The position numbers were made by a program, and so were the translations under genes. A stretch of DNA of 64,000 nucleotides from Streptomyces sclerotialus. Lineage in GTDB: Bacteria > Actinomycetota > Actinomycetes > Streptomycetales > Streptomycetaceae. Below are positions 34,048-42,131 of this stretch, piece after piece. The stretch lies in assembly GCF_040907265.1 (NCBI RefSeq), contig NZ_JBFOHP010000002.1, positions 186,001 to 250,000 of the forward strand, given 5' to 3'. Position 1 is the stretch's first letter. The number at the start of each line of letters is the position of its first letter. The notes under the pieces are model-generated. The model was not told the DNA's origin. It was given only the letters and a program-made list of their open reading frames with translations, and did not search any database.

Positions 34048-34772
34048 GCCGCGGAGCGGTCGCCCGGCGTTCCTGGGCGTCGTTCACCGGCGGACGTCGC
34101 ACCGGCCCCACGCAGGCAGTCGAACGCGGACGTGCTGGTTACCCCCTGTGGCAGCGCGTCCTGGCATCGTTCATCGGGGTCAGCCTCCCCCCGCGTCCCG
34201 TCCGCGTTCCCGCCTCCGGTCCGCCGCCCGCTCCCCAACAGCCGCCTGCTCACCGGCCGCAGGCCCGCCCCGGTTCGCCTGGTTGGTTCACGCTGCCGCC
34301 GCTTCCGACGGTCGGCGCGCTGACCGCCTCCGGGACCGACGCGGTGGTACTCGAAGCCACCTCCCCCGACGGCCGGGCGGGCTTCCTGCTGCGCCACCCC
34401 GCAGGCAACACATCCGAGTACGCCCTCGAAGTGGTGGTACGCGGCACCGACGAAGAGGACCACCGGCCGCTGCTGTCCACGGTCAGCTACACACAGCCGG
34501 ACGACGGGTACGAGCGCGTCGTCCTCGTGCCCGTGGTGCGGGGCCGGTTCGGGCTCGCGGCTTCGTACGTGCGCCTCCCCGGTTTCGGACCGGGCTCGAC
34601 GTGGGCCGCCACCGGGCCGTCCCCCGTGTCCCCGGAGGCCGACTGGGCCCCGGCCACCGTCGCGTACTCCATCGGCGCCGCGCTCAACGAGACGACCCGC
34701 GACGCCTGGCGCCGCGTCAGGGAGTCCGTGAGCGACGGGATGCGCGATGTCATCGACGGTGCGCTGCGATGA
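34044..34772 (+). CDS. Unknown protein, second gene of the Lon-like/WD40 operon
   Basis: A 242-residue soluble protein. The first 80 residues are basic and Pro-rich. The rest is a compact beta-rich domain (TDAVVLEATSPDGRAGFLLR, YALEVVVRGT, GYERVVLVPVVRGRFGLAAS) ending in a helix. It begins at a GTG overlapping the previous stop and ends by overlapping the next ATG (ATGA), so all three are translationally linked. It may be an adaptor or regulatory subunit of the large protein; there is no family match that I can name. Confidence 0.65.
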   Translation: MSRGAVARRSWASFTGGRRTGPTQAVERGRAGYPLWQRVLASFIGVSLPPRPVRVPASGPPPAPQQPPAHRPQARPGSPGWFTLPPLPTVGALTASGTDAVVLEATSPDGRAGFLLRHPAGNTSEYALEVVVRGTDEEDHRPLLSTVSYTQPDDGYERVVLVPVVRGRFGLAASYVRLPGFGPGSTWAATGPSPVSPEADWAPATVAYSIGAALNETTRDAWRRVRESVSDGMRDVIDGALR

Positions 34773-37700
34773 CGTCCGAGGAGATGACGTCCAAGGAAAT
34801 GACGTCCAGCGAGGCGGCGTCCGGCTCCGCCCGACGGCACCGCGCCGCGCTCGACGCCGCCCTCCGGGACGCGGTGAGCCCGCAGGCCGCGGTGCACGAG
34901 CTGCTCGGCGAGCGGCAGTTGTGGTGGAAGTGCTGCAGCGAGGCGGTCCGCACGGACCCCTCCTGGCTGTACTCCGGAGCAGCCGGGGAGCTGGCCGCCT
35001 GGCTCGACGCGACAGCCCCGGACCGCCCGTCCGACACTGTTCCTTCCGACACGCCTGCGTCCGGCACGCCTGCGTCCGACGCGATGACGTCCGCCCGCCA
35101 TGCCTACCTGCTGGCCCGCGCCTTGAGCGCGCCGGAGGGGCGGGCAGCGGAGCACGACGAGGCGCTCGCGCGCGTACGGAGCATGTGGGCCGGCAGCGGC
35201 CTGCTGTCCGTCCAGGCTGCGCCCGGTCCCGTGCAGCCGTCCGGTCGGGGAGCCGACGGCCTTCCGGCAGACGCCGCCGAGCGGCTGAACGCGGTCCTCG
35301 AACGCATCCCGCAGCTGCCACCGCCACCGCCGGGTGGCGAAGGCGAGCGGTCGCCCGCCTCGGACGGCACGCTGATGGCCGCCGTGCTGCTGATGGCGGG
35401 CTGCGAGCCGCGCAGCCGGCCGCTGGTACAAGTGCCGGTGGTGTTCGGCGAGACCGAGCACCGCACCGAGCCCGGCGCGACCGGCGTCCTGGAGTTTCGC
35501 GAGTTTCCCGCCGGGCCTCCTGGCCTGTACCCCGATCCCCGGTTCATGACCGGGCTGCGCAGTTCCGACGGCCAGTTCGCGGTCTCCCTCGGCCGGGCGT
35601 GGGCCGTGGCGGGGCCCGGCCGCGGCTCGCGCTGTGTGCTGTGGCGCCTCGTCATGACGGACCGCCCCTCTCCTCCCCCGCGGATCGGGGGCCCGTCCCT
35701 CGGCGCCGCCTTCGCCCTGGGCCTGCGGGAACTCCTGCGGTACCCCCGGACGCGGCGGCCCAGCGTGGCCTGGCTGCGCGGCGTCTTCTACGGCCTGCGT
35801 CCGCGGACCGCGGTAACGGGGGCGCTGGGCAACGGTGAGCGGCTCACCGGCGTCAGCGGCATGGAGAGCAAGCTCCTGGCCGCGCGCCGCAAAGGGCTGC
35901 GTCTGGTCGCTCCCGCCGCGAACCGGCCCGACGCCGCCCACGCGCCCGAGCCCGCTGACGTGAAGTTCGCCGAGACGCTCCGTCAGGCCGACCGCTATGC
36001 CCGCCGCTTCCGCACGGCCCGCCTCGTCACCGCGCTGGCCCTGGTCGCCGCTGCCGTGACGTCCGGGGTGGTGGTGGAGCACCGGGAGTCCACGGCCCGG
36101 AACCGGCTGGCCACCGCTCACCGGCTGGCCGATGTGTCGGAGAACCTCCTGCAGAGCGATGTCGGGCTCGCCGGGCTGTTCGCCGAGCGCGCGTACCGGC
36201 AGCACGCCGATCCGCTGACCCGCCGGGCCCTCTTCCGCGCGGTCACCGTGAGCCCTCAGCTGGCCGGAAGCGTGCGGGCCGCCGGGACGGTCTCCGCGGT
36301 GTCGGCCTCGGGTGACGGGAGGCGCGCGTTCGCCGGGACCCGGGGCGGCGACGTGGAGCTGTGGGCGCTCGACGGCGGACGGTTCAAGGGCCACCACGAG
36401 CGACTGGGCCGCCTTCCCGGCCCGGTGGAGACGGTCGCGTCCAATGCCGGCGGCGGAATCGTCGCGGCGGCCGACCGCCGCACGGTCAAGGTGTGGGCTT
36501 ACGGGGAGACCTCCACCGTGCCTCGCCTGCCCGCCGGGGAGCGGCCCACGGCGGTGGCGGTCTCACCCTCGGGCCGCTATGTCGCGGCCACCACGACGAC
36601 TTCGGAGTTCGGCCTCCCGCGCACGCTCTCGGTCCTGGACCGGGACTCGGGGCGGACGAGACACCTGAAGCTCGGCGACATGACGTCGGATCCGTCGGCG
36701 CTCGCCTTCGACGGGGACGCGGAGCTGGTGGTCGTCGAGTACGCCCACGGCACCTGGAACCGGATCTCCATCAAGCGGCTGGCCCGCACCGCCGGGAGTT
36801 CCCTCAGCTTCGGCACCGTCAACGCGGCCTCCGCACTCGCCCCGGACGGCAGCCACATCAGCTACAGCAACAAGGGCTCCACGCTGCCGGTCTGGCCGTC
36901 CCGGGGTAAGCCCGACGCCTACGATCCGGAGCGGGAGGCGAAGACGGAACCGGGCCGTGCGACAGCCCTGGCCGTCAGCCGCGGCGGCTCCCACGTGGCC
37001 ACGGCCATCGGCTCCACCCTCCGCGTGAGCCGCACACACGCGCCGGACGGGAAGGCGTCCGATCCCCTCGCCCTCCCGGGCGCCGGCGCGGTCACCGAGG
37101 GCGCCCTCGCCTTCGTCGGCAGCGGCGGCAGCCGGCTCGTCTCGGCGTCCCGTGACGTACTCACCCTGTGGGACCTGGACCAGCGCACGCGTATCGCGAG
37201 GGTCGCCGAAGTCCCGATCCGGGACTCCTGCCTGGCCTGTGAGGCGCCGCGCGTGTCCGTGTCGCCGGACGGGCGCGACGCGGCGGTCCTCGACAGTGAA
37301 GGGACGCAGCTGTCCACCCTGAGACTCGGTGTTCCCGCCTCGGACGAGCGGCAGCGGAGGCTGCCTCGCAGGGCGAAGATCCCGGGTTTCGCGGAACTGC
37401 TGTGGCGGCCCGACAGCGAGCGGCTGATCGTGGTGGCGCCGGACGGCAGCGCGGAGATCCTGGCGCGGGAACGCGTGTGGCGGTCCGTCGGTACCTGGCC
37501 CGCCGTACCGAACCCGCTGCGGCTCTTCGACCCTCCCACGCTGCTGCGGTTCCTGCCCGGCGGCCGGAAGGTGGCCGAGGTGCACGCCTCCGGTACGGTC
37601 CGCTTCCGGGACGCGGAGTCCGGAAAGGTGCTGCGCGAGGTGCCGGGCCCGAGATCCATGGCGCCGACGGCCGGCTCCAGCGCCGAGCTGAGCCGCACCT

Positions 37701-38335
37701 ACGTGGCGCTGGACGCGCGGGCCGCGCACGCCGCGGTGATCGACCGGCCGGGCCTCGACGGGAGCGGCAGCACCCGCGTCCGCGTCATCAGCACCGAGTC
37801 CGGCCGCATCCGTACGATCCGCGCGGCCGACGTCCGGGGCATCGCCTACGCCGGCGACCGGCTGCTCGTCCAACGCGGCAGTGACGCACTGGAGTTGTGG
37901 TCCGCGTCCGGGAGCCGGCGCCTCGGCACGGTCGAGGGCGTGGCCGACCCCGCGGTCGGCCCGGTCACCGGCGGGGAGCTGGTCGCCGGGACGACGTCCG
38001 AGGACCGCACCGTCCGCCTCCTCGACCTGCCGTCCGAGAGCGTCCTCGGAACGCTTCCGCTGCCCGAGGGCAACAAGGCGGAGTCGACGGGCATCGCCCT
38101 CACGACGGACGGCACGAAGCTCGTCACCGCGACGGAGGCCGACTTCTCGGAGACCGACGCTCCCGAACCCGACGGCCCTGCCACCAGCGACATGGGGCAA
38201 CTCATCGAATGGAGTCTTGATCCGCGTGTCTGGATCCGCACCGTCTGTTCGTCGGCCGGCAGGGACCTCCGACCCGACGACTGGGAGCAGCACATGGGCA
38301 CCGAGGTACCGTCGTCGCTGCGCTGCGGGGAGTGA
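34769..38335 (+). CDS. Lon-like Ser/Lys domain, membrane helix and WD40-type propeller protein (1188 residues)
   Basis: The first 15 residues are three five-residue repeats (MTSEE, MTSKE, MTSSE). Residues about 200-390 resemble a Lon (S16) proteolytic domain: GGPSLGAAFALGLREL with Ser310, TAVTGALGNGERLTGVSGME, then SKLLAARRKGLRLVAPAANR with Lys368. In Lon the matching stretches are GPSAG and KEKLLAAHR with the same Ser/Lys order. A single helix follows (about 418-436, LVTALALVAAAVTSGVVVE), then about 700 residues of WD40-like blades (SPSGRYVAA, LTLWDLDQRTRIA, SPDGRDAAV), closing with WIRTVCSSAGRDLRPDDWEQ. The propeller is thus predicted on the other side of the membrane from the Lon-like part. 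Whether it cleaves protein is inferred only. Confidence 0.65.
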   Translation: MTSEEMTSKEMTSSEAASGSARRHRAALDAALRDAVSPQAAVHELLGERQLWWKCCSEAVRTDPSWLYSGAAGELAAWLDATAPDRPSDTVPSDTPASGTPASDAMTSARHAYLLARALSAPEGRAAEHDEALARVRSMWAGSGLLSVQAAPGPVQPSGRGADGLPADAAERLNAVLERIPQLPPPPPGGEGERSPASDGTLMAAVLLMAGCEPRSRPLVQVPVVFGETEHRTEPGATGVLEFREFPAGPPGLYPDPRFMTGLRSSDGQFAVSLGRAWAVAGPGRGSRCVLWRLVMTDRPSPPPRIGGPSLGAAFALGLRELLRYPRTRRPSVAWLRGVFYGLRPRTAVTGALGNGERLTGVSGMESKLLAARRKGLRLVAPAANRPDAAHAPEPADVKFAETLRQADRYARRFRTARLVTALALVAAAVTSGVVVEHRESTARNRLATAHRLADVSENLLQSDVGLAGLFAERAYRQHADPLTRRALFRAVTVSPQLAGSVRAAGTVSAVSASGDGRRAFAGTRGGDVELWALDGGRFKGHHERLGRLPGPVETVASNAGGGIVAAADRRTVKVWAYGETSTVPRLPAGERPTAVAVSPSGRYVAATTTTSEFGLPRTLSVLDRDSGRTRHLKLGDMTSDPSALAFDGDAELVVVEYAHGTWNRISIKRLARTAGSSLSFGTVNAASALAPDGSHISYSNKGSTLPVWPSRGKPDAYDPEREAKTEPGRATALAVSRGGSHVATAIGSTLRVSRTHAPDGKASDPLALPGAGAVTEGALAFVGSGGSRLVSASRDVLTLWDLDQRTRIARVAEVPIRDSCLACEAPRVSVSPDGRDAAVLDSEGTQLSTLRLGVPASDERQRRLPRRAKIPGFAELLWRPDSERLIVVAPDGSAEILARERVWRSVGTWPAVPNPLRLFDPPTLLRFLPGGRKVAEVHASGTVRFRDAESGKVLREVPGPRSMAPTAGSSAELSRTYVALDARAAHAAVIDRPGLDGSGSTRVRVISTESGRIRTIRAADVRGIAYAGDRLLVQRGSDALELWSASGSRRLGTVEGVADPAVGPVTGGELVAGTTSEDRTVRLLDLPSESVLGTLPLPEGNKAESTGIALTTDGTKLVTATEADFSETDAPEPDGPATSDMGQLIEWSLDPRVWIRTVCSSAGRDLRPDDWEQHMGTEVPSSLRCGE

Positions 38336-38336
38336 G

Positions 38337-39407
38337 GTGCGGCGGGGGATCGCCGCGGCGCTCGCGTCGGCGGCGGCGCTCGCGCTGTCCGGCTGCGGGC
38401 CGGGGACCGGCCACGGCAGCGAGCGCGGCCCCTCCGCGTCAGCTTCCCACCGCAGCCCGTCCGCGTCAGCGTCCTACCGCGGTCCATCCGCGATCCGCCT
38501 GCCGGGCAACGCCTTCCTCGCTGACATGGTGGTGAGCGACGACGGCACGCTGTGGGTCGCTCAGGGGCGGCTCAGTGCCATCGCGGAGATCTCTCCGTCG
38601 GGGAAGGTCACCCAGCATCCGCTCCCCCGCGGCCCCGGCTTCCCGCCCTACCCGTACGACCGCCAGGAATCTCCGGACGGCGGGATCTGGTACACCGCCG
38701 GCGACCAGCTGGGACGCCTCGCCCCGTCCGGCAGGTTCACCTGGTGGGACGGCGGTTCCTACGCCCGCCCCAACGGCCCCGGAGGCGGGGACCCCGGCTT
38801 CCCCGATGCCCTGACCCTCGGTCCCGACAACACCATCTGGTTCGAGCACGCCGAGCGCGGTGCCAACGTCATGAGCCGCGCCGACATGAAGCGGGGGCTG
38901 CGCCGCATCGGGCCGATGAAGGGCAAGTTCGACATCCCCGTACGAGGCATCGCCACGGGGCCGGACGGTGCGGTGTGGTTCTCCCAGCAGCTTCAGTACG
39001 ACGAGGACGACCGCGACGGCGTCGGACGGCTCACCGCCGAAGGGCAGTACAAGGAGTGGCCGCTGCCCAAGGGAACGTTCCCGCAGAGCATGGTCGCCGG
39101 GCCCGACGAGGCGCTGTGGTTCACCGAGCGGCGCGGCATCGGACGCATCGACACCGGCGGCCGCTTCTCCCACTTCCGCGTCCGGGCGTCCGAGCACCCG
39201 GGCGGCCTCGTCCTCGGGCCCGACAAGGCCCTCTGGTTCACGACGGACCACCGGGTCGGACGGATCACCACCAAGGGCAGGGTCACACTCTGGCCCGTGC
39301 GGGGAGCGAAGAATCTGACCGGCATCGTGCCCGCCCCGGGCGGCGGCTTCTGGCTGGCGGACCGTGGGACCGACACGGTCCGCCGCTTCACACCGCCGCC
39401 CCGCTGA
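38337..39407 (+). CDS. Lipoprotein with virginiamycin B lyase-like beta-propeller
   Basis: A 356-residue lipoprotein. The GTG at 38337 is two bases after the previous stop and right after a GGGGAG site. The signal has ALALSGC with the lipobox Cys near residue 19, followed by a Ser/Ala linker with repeated PSASAS units. The mature part is a propeller with blades such as DGTLWVAQGRLSAIAEISPS, GPDGAVWFSQQ, GPDEALWFTERRGIGRI and GPDKALWFTTD, the pattern of the Vgb/virginiamycin B lyase family. It is the last gene of the operon; a ligand-binding role beside the large propeller protein is more likely than antibiotic cleavage, but that is inferred. Confidence 0.8.
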   Translation: MRRGIAAALASAAALALSGCGPGTGHGSERGPSASASHRSPSASASYRGPSAIRLPGNAFLADMVVSDDGTLWVAQGRLSAIAEISPSGKVTQHPLPRGPGFPPYPYDRQESPDGGIWYTAGDQLGRLAPSGRFTWWDGGSYARPNGPGGGDPGFPDALTLGPDNTIWFEHAERGANVMSRADMKRGLRRIGPMKGKFDIPVRGIATGPDGAVWFSQQLQYDEDDRDGVGRLTAEGQYKEWPLPKGTFPQSMVAGPDEALWFTERRGIGRIDTGGRFSHFRVRASEHPGGLVLGPDKALWFTTDHRVGRITTKGRVTLWPVRGAKNLTGIVPAPGGGFWLADRGTDTVRRFTPPPR

Positions 39408-39424
39408 ATGCGCAGCGCCGCTCC

Positions 39425-40735
39425 TCACTCCTCCGTTCCGGCCGTGGCCTCCTCCAGGGCCAGGAGTTCGGCCACCGTCTGGCGGCGGCGGATGAGCCGG
39501 GTGCGGTCGCCGTCCGCGAGGATTTCCGGGATGAGGGGGCGCGAGTTGTAGGTGGAGGACATGCTCGCGCCGTAGGCGCCGGTGTCGTGGAAGACCAGCA
39601 GGTCGCCGATCTCGGCGTCCGGGAGGACCACCGGCTCCACCTCTCCCGTGGCCAGCTGGGTGAACACGTCACCGGACTCGCACAGCGGACCGGCCAGCAC
39701 GGTTTCCCGGGGCCGCTCGCCGCGTACGGTGCCGTCGGACGCCAGTACGGACACGCGGTGCCCGGCGCCGTACATCGCGGGCCGCATCAGGTCGTTGAAG
39801 CCCGCGTCGGCCAGCACGAAGTGATTGCTGCCCATCGGCTTGCGGGCCCGTACCTCGCTGACCAGCACACCGGAGCCGGCGACGAGGAAGCGTCCCGGCT
39901 CGATCTCCAGGCGTACCGGGTGGCCCAGCTCGGACTGCAGTTCCCGGCGCGCGGAGTCCCACAGCGCGAAGTACCGGTCGGTGTCGATCTCGGGGTCACC
40001 CGGCGCGTACGGCACCGAGAGGCCGCCGCCCGCCGAGATGGCGTGGATGTCCCGGCCGGCGAGGCGGGCCTGCTTGACCATCGTCTCGCACACGGCTTCC
40101 AGGTGCCCGTAGTCCACCCCGGAGCCGATGTGCATGTGCAGGCCGATCAGCTCCAGGCCATAGCGGTCGACCAGGGCCAGGCTCTCGGCGAGGTGCTCGT
40201 GCCAGATTCCGTGCTTGCTGTGTTCGCCGCCGGTGTTCGTCTTGCGGCTGTGGCCGTGGCCGAAGCCGGGGTTGATGCGGATCCACACGGGGTGGCCGGG
40301 CGCCACCGTGCCGATCTGCTCCAGCATCTGCGGCGAGCCCGCGTTCACAGGTACGCCGAGCTCCGCCACGCGGCGCAGGGTGGGCCGGTCGAGCAGGTCG
40401 GCGGTGAACACGATGGGGTCGCCGGCGCCGCCCACCTCGTAGCCGGCGGCCAGCGCCCGCTCGACCTCGCCGAGGGACACCGCGTCGACGAGGACGCCCT
40501 CCTCCCGCATCAGGCGCAGGATGTGGATGTTGGAGCAGGCCTTCTGGGCGTACCGGATGACGTCGAAGCGGCGCAGCCGGGCGATCTGCGCGCGCACGGT
40601 GCCGGCGTCGTACGCCCACAGCGGGGTGCCGAACTCGGCGGCGAGGCCGGCCAGGCGGGGGCCGTCGAGCGCTCCGGGGAAGGGCCGGGCGGGCACCGGA
40701 GCGGTCCCGGCCGTCGGGTGCGGAGATTCGGCCAT
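39425..40735 (-). CDS. LysA-like PLP decarboxylase (diaminopimelate decarboxylase type) in the NRPS cluster
   Basis: A 436-residue fold-type III PLP enzyme. The cofactor Lys is in IRYAQKACSNIHIL near residue 64, the glycine loop in SAGGGLSVPYAPGD, the Arg/phosphate region in EIEPGRFLVAGSG and the catalytic Cys in AGPLCESGDVF. These match diaminopimelate decarboxylases, which make L-lysine. The gene is the last of the cluster, five bases after the ATP-grasp gene. Since the cluster also encodes a lysine/ornithine N-hydroxylase, extra lysine supply is an attractive role; decarboxylation of a pathway intermediate is the alternative. It is unlikely to be the only lysA of the genome. Confidence 0.8.
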   Translation of the reverse strand: MAESPHPTAGTAPVPARPFPGALDGPRLAGLAAEFGTPLWAYDAGTVRAQIARLRRFDVIRYAQKACSNIHILRLMREEGVLVDAVSLGEVERALAAGYEVGGAGDPIVFTADLLDRPTLRRVAELGVPVNAGSPQMLEQIGTVAPGHPVWIRINPGFGHGHSRKTNTGGEHSKHGIWHEHLAESLALVDRYGLELIGLHMHIGSGVDYGHLEAVCETMVKQARLAGRDIHAISAGGGLSVPYAPGDPEIDTDRYFALWDSARRELQSELGHPVRLEIEPGRFLVAGSGVLVSEVRARKPMGSNHFVLADAGFNDLMRPAMYGAGHRVSVLASDGTVRGERPRETVLAGPLCESGDVFTQLATGEVEPVVLPDAEIGDLLVFHDTGAYGASMSSTYNSRPLIPEILADGDRTRLIRRRQTVAELLALEEATAGTEE

Positions 40736-40740
40736 GGTGG

Positions 40741-42015
40741 TCAGTCCTTCTCGCCGATCATGAGTTCCAGGCCGAGTTCCTGCTCCAGCCTGCGCAGGAT
40801 CCGCTCCGCGCCGCGTACGACCGCCGCGTGGTCGGTGTCGCGGAGGATGAAGCGGGCCACCACCTGCCCGGCCTGTACGGTGCGGCCGGGGCCCGTCGCG
40901 TAGTCGTCGAAGCCGACGACCTGCAGCACTCCGGGTTCGTCGGCGATCCAGTCCACGGACGCCGTGGGTGCGAGGGTGCCGCCGTGCACGGGCATCACCT
41001 TGCGTCCGCCGGTGCAGCCCTCGGTACCGGCGGGCGGGCGCACGTCCGCTTCCGGGTCGAGGATGCGCAGCAGGCTGTCGTAGATGTTGGTTCCGGTGGC
41101 GTGGCGGTAGATGGTGGGCAGCGCACCGCCCATCACCCGGGGGTTGGCCTCCACCAGTACCGGTCCCCGCTCGGTGACCATGATCTCCAGGTGGAACACG
41201 CCCAGGTCCAGGCCGATCGCCCGGCACACCTCGATGGCGTACGCCACGCAGCGGCCGGCCAGGTCCTCCGGGAGGTTCGCGGGGATGTAGGAGCCGAGTT
41301 CGACGACCTCGTCCTTGGCCCAGCGGAACCGGCCGGTGACGCAGAACGGGAAGAACTCGCCGTCGCGCGCGCCGAGTTCGACCGAGACGAGGGTGCCCGT
41401 CAGCAGTTCCTCGACGAGGATGCCGCGGCGGAACTGTCCCCGCCAGTTCTCCGGCAGGGAGTCGAGGCCCTCCAGGATGCCGGTGCAGGCCTCGGCGGCC
41501 TGCGCGGCGTCCTGCGCCACGTACGCCAGCAGGCTGTCAGCGCCGGACGGGGGCTTGAGCACCGCGGGGTAGCCGATCCGTTCCGCGGCGGCCAGCGCTT
41601 CCTCGGCCGTCCCGGCCAGGGCGTAGCGCGCGGACGCCAGGCGCGCCTTCTCCAGTGCGGCCCGGCACAGGTCCTTGCGGCGGGCCGTGAAGACTCCCTC
41701 GGGTGCGGTGCCGCGCAGCCCCAGGGTGCGGCAGGCGGCGGCCACCGCCTCGGCGCACATCTCGTGCTGGGTGATGACGGCATCGATCGGGTCGGCGGCG
41801 TGGCTGGCGGCGAGCGCGCGCGTGACGGCTTCGGCGTCGGTGGTCGTCACCCGGTCGATCAGGGTGTCGGCGGAGTGGACGACCGCGAGGTTCTGTTCCG
41901 TGGGCGGGTACCACGGTTCGGTGGCCTGGAGGAAGGTGACGCGATGGCCTTCCTCCTTGGCGCGCCGGATGGCATCCAGCGCTGCGGGGTTGGAGTCGAC
42001 GAACGCAATGTGCAT
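40741..42015 (-). CDS. ATP-grasp carboxylate-amine ligase
   Basis: A 424-residue ATP-grasp enzyme. It shows GYPAVLKPPSGADSLLAYVA for nucleotide binding near 150, GILVEELLTGTLVSVELGAR (read in parts), and the metal/catalytic strands FHLEIMVTERGPVLVEANPR with GGALPTIYRHATG. This resembles CarB-like and L-amino acid ligases that join an acid to an amine through an acyl phosphate. In the cluster it could link an amino acid or hydrazine unit to another carboxylate. The spacing of 116 bases from the MetRS-like gene is the widest in this half of the cluster. Confidence 0.8.
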   Translation of the reverse strand: MHIAFVDSNPAALDAIRRAKEEGHRVTFLQATEPWYPPTEQNLAVVHSADTLIDRVTTTDAEAVTRALAASHAADPIDAVITQHEMCAEAVAAACRTLGLRGTAPEGVFTARRKDLCRAALEKARLASARYALAGTAEEALAAAERIGYPAVLKPPSGADSLLAYVAQDAAQAAEACTGILEGLDSLPENWRGQFRRGILVEELLTGTLVSVELGARDGEFFPFCVTGRFRWAKDEVVELGSYIPANLPEDLAGRCVAYAIEVCRAIGLDLGVFHLEIMVTERGPVLVEANPRVMGGALPTIYRHATGTNIYDSLLRILDPEADVRPPAGTEGCTGGRKVMPVHGGTLAPTASVDWIADEPGVLQVVGFDDYATGPGRTVQAGQVVARFILRDTDHAAVVRGAERILRRLEQELGLELMIGEKD

Positions 42016-42131
42016 GAGGACTGCCTACAGGGGTCGTGGACGGGGAGGGGTACGGGGGTGAGGATGCGGGGAAACCCGGTGCGCCCGCAGGGTGCGGATG
42101 CGGTCACCACGGGCGCGGTGGCGGGCCCGGA

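Noticed and set aside
38337..39407. Virginiamycin resistance lyase
   Set aside because: The fold matches, but it is a lipoprotein at the end of a propeller operon, so antibiotic cleavage is not the best reading.
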